Of a stretch of DNA of 64,000 nt, positions 1 to 12,464 are shown one piece after another. The stretch is from Liriodendron chinense. Its lineage: Eukaryota; Streptophyta; Magnoliopsida; Magnoliales; Magnoliaceae. The stretch spans positions 434,001-498,000 of the forward strand of contig PVNU02000773.1 of NCBI GenBank assembly GCA_003013855.2. Direction: 5' to 3'. Both the position numbers and the translations under genes were made by a program. Under the pieces are notes generated by a model. That model was not told the DNA's origin and searched no databases. It was given only the letters and a program-made list of their open reading frames with translations. Every line of letters begins with the position of its first letter. Position 1 is the first letter of the stretch.

Positions 1-314
1 AACATAATCAGGTTGAAGGGCCGAAAAGAGGTGACAGGAAGACCTAAAAGGACTTGGATTGAGTTCGTGGGAAGGGATATGAAGGCATGTTCATTAACAA
101 GGATATGGCCTTATGTAGATTGGCAAAACAGGATTTAAACTTGCACAAAGTGTGGAGAAGAAGGCAACAGATTTGGGTGATGCGTGGAAGAATCCGTGAC
201 AAAATGTTATCAAGTATTGATGACTAGGAAGCAGGAGTGGGAGCGACACATGGTTAGAAGGATCATGCTGACACCAAATAGCTGGGACAAGGCTGTGATG
301 ATGATTACAAACAT
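1..314 (+). mobile_element. LINE 3'-end relic (reverse transcriptase C-terminus and tail)
   Basis: A conceptual reading gives GRPKRTWIEFVGRDMKAC, typical of the end of plant LINE ORF2. It is followed by a frameshifted remainder and the common tail CCAAATAGCTGGGACAAGGC plus a TGATGATGA run (to about 314). It occupies the visible part of EFR3 intron 12, antisense to the gene, and is badly decayed. Confidence 0.65.
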
Positions 315-375
315 TGATTCAAAGCCAACACAATCATTATGACATCCATTCAGCAAAAATACCAACATCACTTAC

Positions 376-525
376 CTTTGTTCGTGAAAAAAATAATACC
401 AGACTGTATGTGTGAGCAATTGCTTCGTAGTTTCCAGGAGTATTTTGCAGGGAGATGGCCTGAGCCCATAAGGATGAAAGCAGAAGAGTAATCTGGTGAC
501 CGTTCAATCTAAGAGAAATTGGGTC
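376..525 (-). CDS. EFR3-like exon 12 (50 codons, last visible)
   Basis: Encodes DPISLRLNGHQITLLLSSLW, AQAISLQNTPGNYEAIAHTY, then SLVLFFSRTK. Acceptor AACTTCAG|GAC; donor AAG|GTAAGT. The gene continues past the left edge of the window. Confidence 0.93.
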
Positions 526-3500
526 CTGAAGTTTGGTACATGGGAGGATCAGTCAGGCCAGGTCATACTTGAAGTGAATCTTTAGAGATTTAGGACATCA
601 ATTTGACTAGAATAATGAACAACTAAAGGATCACACTTCATTGATACATACCAGTTCCTTGTTCAAAATGCTGGAAGATTTCCCAACTGTGGGTGAAGGT
701 AAAGTGGAACCTCTGAAACTGTGAAGTCGACTTTTAGATGACTTTAATGTGAATAGTTTTACATCGTTGTTGGCCGTTTCTTGTCCATCATCATTAACAA
801 GTAGTTTGTCCACATTGTCTTGACAGAGACTTTCTCGTAAGGAAATTTTCTCCTTTCTGAGCTTCTCAAAGAGAGCGGCTGAAGATGAAAAGACTGATAC
901 AGTTCTTGAGAGTGTCCTTCGAAGATCATATGCCTTTGGAGGGTGGTCTGAAGCAGCTTGGCAAGGACGGGGGCAAACAGAAGAGGGCACAAGAACAACA
1001 GAGAAGATGCGATGAGCCCCCACACGTGTTTCATGATCTGGGTAGACCATTGCTAAGAGTAACTGATGGAATAATGCCTCGGGAAATGCCTGCAAATGGA
1101 TATAAATATTGATGCAGTTTCTGAGACTTAGCCAAAAAACAAATCAAATATTTGGGCTGCATTGGATGTCCCAAGGACCACAGAAAAGGAGTTTTTCTGC
1201 CCAAGTCAATGTCTGGAACATTTCAGATCAGACCAAAAGCATTTTGAATATTAATTTGGGGTAGAAAAAGGTGGAAAATGTATTCCCAGTAACTGTTCAT
1301 GCTTTGGCATCATACCAAATGCAGTGGAATGGACAGCCATCCTTTTTCACCAGGACATGTGCCACCTGCAACAAGTGTAACATCTAAATGTATCCTCAAG
1401 AACACTGAAATAACAGAATATGTGCTTGATTAACTTGCCTTATTATGATATGTCAAATTTGGTACTGATGCTATTATTTGTGCAAGACGATAAACAGCTG
1501 AAATTGTCGTTCTAGCTATAACTGCAATAGTCGAGATGTTCTCCAACAAAACAGCCATCATGTCAAGAACAGGCCCAGCATCCCCAACCTGTTCACCAAA
1601 GGCATCACCATTTTATATTCTTTTATAATGCCATACACAGTGGACTTGAAAACAAAGGGACCTATGAAATCTCAGATCCTAGATTAAAAATCTCAGATCC
1701 TAGATTAAACTGAAGATTTTTATCTTTTAAATTACTGAAAACATGTTACTTCAAAACTTGAATTGTACATTAACACCATAAGTAGTTTCCAGTAACAGTT
1801 AAAAATAACAAAGAAATCTTTTTAGATTTGTGTTACAATGTTAATTTAACATTATCTAGAAGTATCGAGGAGATAGAATGCGACCTTATTTGCTAACTGC
1901 ACAAGGCATTCATCTACTGATGTTCGAAATTTTATGTTCCATTTGATTATTTCACCTCCCAGGTTTGAGTCATCTAGTGAGCATAGAATGCTTTTCCTCA
2001 AATGCCTCATTAGGTCACTTATTGAGCCAATTATTGATAGAGAAGGCTGAAGCTTCGTGTGTTGAGCCAGAGAAGTGGCAACTTCCACAATATTTAGCTG
2101 CATGTCAGGTTCCTTAACAACACTCTTGTGGTCAAGATGCTTGACTAAAACGGATAACAACAAGTGTGTGTTCTGACCTGCAAGTAAAATAAAAGTCTGA
2201 TCAAATGAAGAAAAAGCAAGAATTAGATAGCATAAATCATGCTCGAAGATGTATTAGGTCCTTGTAAGTAGGATAAATACATCAAAGTGAAAATTCAAAA
2301 GTCCTACCAGATTTTTCCATCACCAACTGCATATCCAACAAGACAGGAAGTGCAAACCCATCTTGAGGCAACCAAAGGTTTCCATTATCAAAATAGCGGA
2401 ACAAAGATTCCAAGACACGCCGCACAGTAGTAGCCTCCTTTGCGAGCTTGGCCATGTTATGCAAACATACCCTAGACCAAAAGTTGGGGTTCTTGGCTTC
2501 TTCACTGCCGAACAAAGAAGACAGAAGACATGATAAACTGCAAGATATATATATATATATATATATGCCACTCCTAAAATTAGGAAAGAGGGAGGGGGGC
2601 ATGAAGCCTTACACAGCCACATTTATTTCGCCTCTGGCATTTACAATACTCTTCCAAGAGGGAACTCTTGTCATGACAGCTGGTGAAGGAGAGGGATGGC
2701 CCTCGACTTCGTGCACTTCTAGGTTTTTTCCAGGACTTCCATAATTATCCAAGACTGCTGAGACAACCTGTTGCAGTAAAGAAAGTAGGATGGTGAACTG
2801 CACAAAGTCTTTTAATGGCAAAAAACATTAAAATGGAGTGCTAAAGTTATCAGACTATCTTGGAAACATGGAAGATAATGCATTTTTGGTCTAAGAATGT
2901 CAATCACAAAAGTGAGTCAACAGAGCTCACAACCAATAATTGCATAATCAACTATAGAGTTACAGGGTTTGCCACAGTACAGCATAGGCCATACACTGAA
3001 AACTTGGAAGAAGGTTAAAAATGTGGAATATATAGGCTCTAATCTGAGAAAAGAATATGAATTGAAGTAGTTAATAAAGGTTATTACAGTGATGGTTGTC
3101 AACCAAAAATTTAAAAAAGAATAAGCATTAAACTTAAGCAACAAAAGCAAGGCAATTCATAGCTCAGCGAAGAAACTGTTGCTCATATCATTAAAAGTAA
3201 TAACACAATATGTCGAGTACATTTTGCAATCCGAGATTTACAGTGTGTCCAGATAATGAAGCATCGTAGCTACTGCAAGATATTTCAGTTGTCAGTCAGA
3301 GGGTAACAGGAAGATGATCATCATCATCATGCGAGCCTTATCCCAACTAATTGGGGTTGGCTCCATGGATCCTCTTCCGCCAGTCCACTCTATGAAGGAC
3401 CATAACTTCAGTTAGACCATATCATCAATAACGCTAAAAAAAGGGATCAAAGATCTAAGATAAAGTAAATTGCAACAATTGAACTCACACATGAAAAACT

Positions 3501-6500
3501 TAACAAGAAAAAAAGGTCTGAGTTGGCTTACATTATCAAATTCTGCTGAAATATGAGAGTATTCACCCATGAACCAAACCTGCGCATGAAAAGTGTAGCT
3601 GGCATTAGTATGGATGAAAAGAGATATTCATGTCATGATCTGAGTGGAAAGAAACAAAGGTAATCAAATTCAAAGAAATGTAAATGGAAATCCAGTGAAA
3701 ATGAGCAATATGTTTCTAGCATGGTATTAAAAGACCGTTACGTAATGGCTGTAATGGCCATTGGCATAATAACATTTAATGGGAGTAACAGGCCGATATG
3801 GGGCTGATACATTTCCTTTCTTTGAATTTTTTTTTTACCGTCATAGGGCTGTAATGGCCGCAACCTTAACGGCCATAAGACTAGCCGTTACGGCCACCAT
3901 TACCGTTATTGAATACCTTGGTTTCTAGTAATAGATAAAATTGGACCATGTTAATTCTTCATCCTTGCCTCATCTATTTGGGATTTACTAAAACTTTACC
4001 AAGCAATTTTACAATTTAAAATACTAAAAGGTGAGAGATTAGATTTTGGATTTCAAGCAGATGCATAACTCACATCATCATCATCATCTTACTCTTGTCT
4101 AAGCTATTTGGAGATGGTTTAACGAATCTTGTTGCCTCCCTAAGGCCTTATCCTTAGTATGTTAACAAGCCTTTGTATCCCTTCTCACCAGTTCAATCCA
4201 AGTCCTTCTAGGTCTTCTTCTTGTCCTATTTTCAAGGCCTTCAACCTTGATCAATGCTACCCTCCTCCTTGGTAGTCTTCATTACACATGATCAAACCAT
4301 CTCAATATGTTGTCTATCCTTTTATCTCTTATTGGGACTCCACCCAGGCAGCCTCGAATCGCCACATTCTTACTTCTGGCCTTCCTAGTGCCAAACCCCG
4401 GATTTTAACACCCAAGTATTATCGACTCAGTTACCTAGTTACGGGTGTGACTCGCAACATGAGCTAACTAAATCAAACATTCATTTCAATCATTCATACA
4501 TGATACAAATATCAAAGAGAAATCATTACTAAATAATCAAAGGTTTTTAGCATACATCAATTTATTCAAAATAAAAGGTCCTATGACTAAAGCAAAAATA
4601 AAACTATTCTTTATTGTCTTTTCTTTTTCTTCCTTTCTCAGAACAACTCTCTCAAAATCGCAACTTTAGTCCCGGATTTGATGGATCCACTCCTCATCCT
4701 GGATGGTTAAATCCCAACTGGGTGAGCTATAAGCTTAGTAAGTAGTTTCTATGCATGGTTTCACTACTAGGCATGATCCAGGTATATGATCCATAAAGTT
4801 TTTATAATATAAAGAATGTATGTATTAATGCGTTGAATGCATGCAATATTCCACCAATTCTCAGTATAGTTAGTCCCTTGAACAACCAGGACCCAATCTC
4901 TTTTGCCTCAGCCTACCAACACCCACCTGGCCTACATGGGTCGATCTCTAACATGTGATGTGTTCTAAATATACGTCTTGCGCAATCGCCTGGCCCAAAA
5001 TTGTGGGTAACTCAATCTGAGTTGGTCAAACTCCTATTCTGTTTGACCTATAGTTCGAAAATAGAGGCCCTAATGGTACCATCTAGGGGTGAAGACTCAC
5101 ACCCTGGGACATCTTCCTATCCCATCTAATTTAAGGGACACTCATTTCCCAAGTTATCTGGTGTTCACATATAATGGATTATTTTTTTCTTCATTCAATG
5201 ATGCAATCACACATTTTCTTAAAATTTACACACTTCCCAAAAGTTACATTGATGTGTATGAAACTTTCAAAACATAACATTATATTGTAAACGTAATAAC
5301 TTTCATCAATGCATGAGTCATGACATGCACGCAGCATGCGGATATTACCATCCGCGTTTGCAACTTCTTACCCATAGTGCAATGTCCGCATGTGAGTAAT
5401 GCCTTTTTCTTTACGTTCATTTGATTCCTGCTTAGCTTATCTTGCCTAGTCACTGTCTTGGTCCAGAGTGTCTTCCTTCTAGCCTTTGCTAAACCCAAAG
5501 ACAAACTAATAAATAGAGTTTTTGCTTAAAATTCACAGTCCAATCATGGGATCACTAAATCTGATACATGACCAATAAATCAGGGTCACTGATCCAGATC
5601 AATGGTGAAATTTGCGTGCCTGACCTTTGATCGAGCATCTTTCCCTTAAGATAGCTCCACAAGTTAAGGAAAAGTTATGTTTATTAGGTAAGATCGTTAG
5701 GTGATGGAATCCATCTGATTTGACCGTTCATTTCGTCAGATCTTAATTTGATGGTTCAAATAGGCTAGCTTGTCATCAGGTGAATTCTAAAGTCCAAAGC
5801 CCGTTTAGTTGGGTTGATTGCCTGATCAAGGGTTATTTCACTTTCTAAACGGTTAGGATCTTTTCCCTCTTTTTCTTATATATAGATGATCCAGATCTTA
5901 ACAATCGCAAGCCCAAATATTACTTTAAATCATCTAATCATGGGTTCAATTACATATACGGGGTAAAGCTCACTCACTAAATGTGTACATGTGGGGTCCA
6001 CCAAGATTATACATTTAAAACATGTGGGGGCCCGCCCACACAACATATGCAAGGGATGGTCCTACTGGCTACTACTAATATTTAATAATTCGCAAGACCA
6101 AAGTACATATGTATTATAAGGGATCCATTCCCTTACATGTGCTTGTGGTGGGGTCAATTTATAGGGTATGACACTCGTGGCCCACTAATCACGACACATA
6201 AATGAGTCCACCACCCCACATCATCACACACACTAAGAGCTCCAATATATTATTAGGTTCACCAAGTTACTCGTGCATGTGTGGTGGGACTTACCTATAA
6301 GGTACAATTGATACGTGTTGGACCTATCATCACCTCTCACATATTTAGGTAGCCAACAGCCCATATTGATTAAGAATAACAACTTTATTATATGATTTTT
6401 GTACAAGGTGGAGTCTAGTCTATCAGTCATGATCGTGGGGTGGGGCCCGCTCATGATGAGATTTTTAAACACGTGGGGCCCACCACTGTGGTATTAGTTA

Positions 6501-9500
6501 GATCAATATGACTCATACTATTTAATGTTTGTGGGGCCCACGACACCATCATGAGATAGAATAAATACCATACCAAAATCAAAATCAAATTAATGAATAT
6601 AAAAATAAATTGATAAAGTGCACGCATCGCGACAAATACACATAAATCAAGGCGAGGTCCACTTTCAAAATTCACTGCAAGTATGGCCTACCTGACTGAG
6701 CCACAATGGCTGTAATGACCCGGAAAATCGACTTTATTCGACCCGAGTCAATATGCGAGTATTAATAATAGGAACCCAAAATAACTCGAATAAAATCCTG
6801 TACGAGGTGAATAAATGCACCTCATTATGTCATGTGTGTGCCAAATACTAGCCGCTACAAACCTGTTAAAGAGACCAGTAAAATCTTATTCCTGAAATGG
6901 CCCTAGCCGAAATACCCAAAAGAGATCTAGACCGTTCGTTAGTAGGCCAACGATCACAAATCTAAGAGATTATGTTCGACTTAGTGGACTTGACCTCTCA
7001 CATGAATAAGATGTCCAAGACCAATCCTAGAATCGCACAAGTTAGATCGAGACCCAGGAGTGTGAGTTGTGTGACTCAACTCTATTTTGACAATTTGGAA
7101 CTATAAATAGGCAAGCCCATTTGGGGATTTTCATTTGAGATGAAATTAAGGTTTTTGGGTAGGAAATTGGGGATTTCTCCTGGATTCGTTGCATGCATCG
7201 CTAGATTCTTCAACCAATCGATGCCGACTATTAATCAAAGGTAAAACTCCAATCTACACTTCAAATTAGAAACCCTAACCATGTCTTTCTTGCTCTAATC
7301 CGATTCTCTTCAAAATTGTGTAGGAAGTTGAGCTTTCCTTTTGAACCTCTAACCCTAATCGATGCTAGAATATGTAATCGAAGCCTAAGGTGAGGACTAT
7401 TTCACCTAATTTAACCCGTGCTAGCCTAGCCTATTTCTAGATAATGAATATCCCATTTATGAGATTATTGATGCATGTTTAGGTTGTTTACATTGCTTTA
7501 TGTTTGTGTATTATGTTATTTGGGTAACCTGTATTTGATTGGTTGGGGTTTAGCAATCAAATTTGGTTTAGTTGTGTTGTGTTGGGAATGTGAACTTGCT
7601 AGGTTCGCACTCCAAGTGTTTGATGAAATTCTTGAGTGAACTCTGGTTCACATTTAATTGTCTAGAATGAGTCTTGAGTGAACTCCTACTGTAGACATAG
7701 GCAATGTATTTGGTTTTATGCTTATGGAACAATTGAAAAGACTTGTTTGGGTGTCGTATGCCAGGTGTTTGGTTTTATGCCATCGATGAATTGAATATCA
7801 TACTTGTTATTTTATATTTCCAATATGATCAGTTTGTTAGTTATCCATTGGAAACCATGATGATGGATTGCCTACCTTAGTTGGGCCGTTGAGGACTTAT
7901 TCAGTAGAGTTGAGTGGAACAAGGTGGTTCGGCCTTAGCTAAGTCGTATCTGTAGTTATTTCCTCGGTTCGCCGAATTGGTCTAAGACAAGGATACTCTT
8001 TATGCTTGAATGTTGCCACACCTCTTATGGAATCTAGAATACCATGATTACCATTGTTGTGTGATCACTTATAATCGTACGTATCAAGTCTCATGGGCCA
8101 GGCATGGTATAATGGGTACCCTGTGCTTGTGCTGTCTTTGGCCAGTGTCGGGTGACGAGCCCCACCGATAGCCTTGAGCATTGAATCCTACATACTAAAG
8201 CTCATGGGCGAGGCAGGGTATAATGGGTAACTATGTTAGTATTGTCTTTAACCAGTATTGGGTAACGATCCCTACAGTAAGTATTGAGCACCGATGGAGG
8301 TGACGAGCCTACCATCATTGATCTTGGGTGACGATCCATCACCGTGTATATTTTATTTTCGGGCATTAAGACCCCTACCATTTGATTCATTATTCAGTTA
8401 TGTTGGGTGACGGACCCAAATTGAGATTTCAGGGTGTATTGTGCGATCTAGAAGGTCGGGCATGGAAGGTTGGGGCCGACATGGGTTACCCATAAGGTTC
8501 ATCCAGTCCAGTGTTATCCAGCCCAGTGCCTATGTGACCCTATCTATTAGACTCGTGATATAATTGAGGTATAATGGCATCCCCAATATTGTTGTTTGAG
8601 AGCAGATTTAATAAAGGCTTAACAAGCATGCATTCATTACATGGGTGTTATCGTATAGCCTAAATGTTCCCCTTGGAACCCCAGGGACTTAATTCTACGA
8701 CCCCTTTTAGTTCTGCGGACGTAGAGCAGTGACGAGCCTTGCTATTGTCGGCGAGTGGTGTTGCAGGTGACCTTGGTGACGAGCCATGTGTATAGTCGGA
8801 CCCCTCCACCCCATGCATTCTTTTCATGTAGAAATGCATTAAATAACTAGCCTAAGAAAATGTTTGCAATGCTTGATTCATTATTTTGGATATCGACTGT
8901 GTTAACATGACATAAATTAGGGTAATGGTAACATCGAGTATGATTACTCACTCCCACCAGGGGGGGTTAAAACACCAACTAGATATTTGTGTCGCGGGTA
9001 CCATAGAGGCGGCCAGGAGTGAGGTTGTTTATATTGATCCTGTGTTCATCGGGTCACATTTCCAACTTATTGTCGAGAAGCTTTAGGCGGTCATGCCTAT
9101 CTTTTCAGTCTTACCGTTTGGACAGTGGGTATTGTAAATCTTTAGTCATGTATATAATTGAGCCCCAAATGAGTGAATTCCGTGCTTGTGTGGATGATTG
9201 TATGTATTTACACGTTAAATTCAGACTGTTTATACACTGTTAGCTTAAATCTCTATTGATGAGTTGATGCCATTTTTTGTGCCATTCAAATACGCTTCCG
9301 CAAAATATAGTCACCCCAAAAGAGTCGGGAGCCGCAAACTACCCGAATTTCGGAGCATGACAATGGCAATGTTCGGGGCCCACCCAATTGTCCACAATGG
9401 ACAGCATGTGGGGCCAACAAGGCAGCTCCATGTGGCAGCGTACTAGGGCCCACACACTTGTCCAAATGTGGGGCTCACTCAGGCCTTAGTTTACTTCCTC

Positions 9501-12423
9501 GAAGGTGGGATCCATCATGTTATATGTGCAATTTGCCTGGTGTTCGTTCTAAACACCGATCACGTGCGATCTAAACTATTAAAATTGAAGAAAAAAATAA
9601 ATCAAGCTAGTAGAATGCCTACTAGATGTCCAGTGTGTAGTTTCAAAAATTGCCAACAATTTGCATGGGGACTTGGTGTAATGGCTAATACGCCCCCGTA
9701 TCAGTTGATTTTTTTTCCTACTAAAAAAATCTAGAAAACCAAGAAAAATGTAAATGTTCCAAATATGCATTCATTTTTTATTTTGAACATGTTTATGGTA
9801 GTGTAACAGTCCACTCATTGGTGAGAATGTTATATCAGGCTGTCTCAGGAATTTATGAACTTGACAACTGGGGATTGCCTGTAAACCTTCTATATTTAAT
9901 TTTCTACTTACATAATATCAATGATAAATTTATTAGAATGAATGTACTATCAAAACATATCGTATTTGCAGGTTTTATTATTATTTACAGCATTGGTGTA
10001 TTTCATACCTAACAGCTCGTGCACATTTCATTTCAATGTACAAACTATAAAGACTAGTAGTTTTGTGTCCTATTCCTATCATGTACTTTCTATATCTAAT
10101 AATTTGATATCATTTCTCCCCATAAATCGTAAGAAAAAATTGAAATTAAATTCGGATATATAGCTGTCTTCAATTTGGCGGACCACGATGCCCCAAATCA
10201 GCCTCATATTCATCCAATCTATGGCACTTATCCTATTAATGGATCGGTGGACATTTATTGGAAGGTGAAAAATGAAAATATCAAATGGTCCTATTTTAAA
10301 AAAAAAAAAAAGTGTCCGCAAATTAACGGTTAAAATAATTCAAACAATTTGATTTTGAGATTGTGATTTAGCAACAATGGTCCACAATCCAATTGGTTAA
10401 TTTTGAATTAATATATGCCTTATGTACAAACTTTTTTTGGACCCAAATTAGGTAGGACTCAAATTGTGTAGTGTAGGCAGCATACCACCGACCTTGGTGG
10501 TATGTTGACATGGCAAAGTTTTGTGGGCCCCACCGTGATGTATTTGTTATATCCGCACCGTCGTCCATTTTACTAGATAATTTTAGGGCATGAGCCAAGA
10601 AATGAGGCAAATCCAAAGCTCAAGTGGACGACACCATGGAAAGCAGTAGGGACAATGACACCCACCGCTGAAACCTTCCTAAGGCCCACCATGATGTTTA
10701 TTTGCCATCCAACCTGTTCATAAGGTCACATTGACCTAAATGAAGGGAAAACACAAATATCAGCTTAATCCAAAACTTCCGTGGCCCTAAGAAGTTTTCA
10801 ATGGTGGGAGTTCCACCCCCATTGTTTTTTGTGGTGTGGTCCACTTGAGCTTTCGATTTGCCTCATTTTTGGGTTCATGTCCTAAAATAACCTAGAAAAA
10901 TGGATGGACAGTGTGGATATAACACATCTCATGGTGGACCCACAGAAGTTTGCCACGTCAACACACCGAAGAGGTCGATGGTGTGTGCTGCATTCGATTG
11001 GGTGAGGCCCTGTATGTGTTGAATATCCATGCCATCCATCTATTTTGCTAGCTCATTTTAGAGCATGATCCAAAAAATGAGGCGGCTCCAAATCTTAGGT
11101 GAACCACACTATAGGAAACAGTGGTGATTGAATGCCCACCATTAAAAACTTCTTGGGGGCCATAAAAGTTTTGGATCAAACTGATATTTGTGTTCTCATT
11201 TCATCCATGTTTGTGTGACCTTATCAACAGGTTGGATGGCAAATAAACATTACAACAAGCCCTAGGAAGTTTTTAATGGTGGGCATTCAATCCCTATTGT
11301 GGTCCACTTGAGATTTGGATCTTGGTCCCTAAAATGATCTGGAAAAACTGATGGACGGTGTGGATATACAACACATATATCAAGGTGGGCCCCACGACGC
11401 TATGCACTTGCAACTTCATACATCATGGAGTAAAAAAAATGTGGCCTGTGGAATGGCCAGTAGCCATCTTGCTTAAAGAGGAGGGGGGGGGGGGGGGGGG
11501 GGGGGGCGGGCGGCGCAAGGAAACAGCCATGACAACATCAGAAGCAAAAAAGGAAGAAGAAGAAGAAGATTAAAAGAGTTACGATTTTTATAACCTTTTT
11601 TTTTTTCATTTTATTCTCCGTCACGGGGCTGTAACTGCCGTTATACCCTATAACAGCTAATACGGGAGCCGTAATGGCCGTTACAACTCCATTTTTCTCC
11701 CCCACCTCACTTCGAACCCATATCACATAACAACCTTGGCCGTTACCGGTACAAATTGACCCTTACGGCCGAAATGTAACCATTTTTGCACACCTTGTTT
11801 GGGATTCATCCAACAAAGCATATCATCTTCTTTTTTTTGTAAGTAAAGCACATCTGCTGTAGCATTTCTTTGCTTGGTGAGAAATATTTACATGTAGCTA
11901 TGTGATATATAAAAAACAAGAACAATAAAATAACCACCTTAAAAAGGTACTGCTGAGATTTTTTTTCGAAAGATAGTGCTGAGATGTTTTCAAACTATAA
12001 GAACAAGACTTTATGCCCTTTGGTTGAATGCAGACATGTGATATATGTAATGGCTAAATAGAATGATCGGAACACGCTTCAAATAGGGAATGGCAACATA
12101 TGCTGGCACAAAAAAAAAAAGTCTCATTTTATGATTTGAAATTTTAAATGTTTTTGTGGTTGAATTTCTTGGGATATTTAATAGCTTGGGTTCATGTAAG
12201 CTAGAGAAAAATAAGCATCCAATCCCCTCCAAATCATTTCAAATTAGAAAAAGTCTCTCACTTGGTTGTGTACGCCTTGTATGCACTTTTCATTAAATAT
12301 TACAAGAAAAGAGTACAATAACATCAACAAAGGGATAATATATTTACATCAAAAACAAAATCCTTAACCGGTTTTATACAGAGGCCCATTAGCTGCTAGC
12401 TTGGGCATTCAAAAGGAGTGATT

Positions 12424-12464
<41 letters not shown>

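Larger units (their letters stand above)
6711..9362 (+). mobile_element. solo LTR, about 2.65 kb, TSD ATGGC
   Basis: Begins TGTAATGACCCGG and ends CGGAGCATGACA, flanked on both sides by ATGGC (6706-6710 and 9363-9367). TG...CA ends plus a 5-bp duplication are the signature of LTR retrotransposon integration. No gag/pol, PBS or second LTR is present, so it is best read as the product of LTR-LTR recombination. The length suits long-LTR Ty3/gypsy families (inference). It contains a TATA box at 7102-7109 and an internal duplication. It lies in EFR3 intron 5, antisense to the gene. Confidence 0.82.

Noticed and set aside
1852..2163. Read-through of EFR3 exon 9 into the following intron
   Set aside because: The family continues with VGDAGP, found in frame in exon 10 after an AG acceptor, so the AFYLLDTSR extension is intronic.
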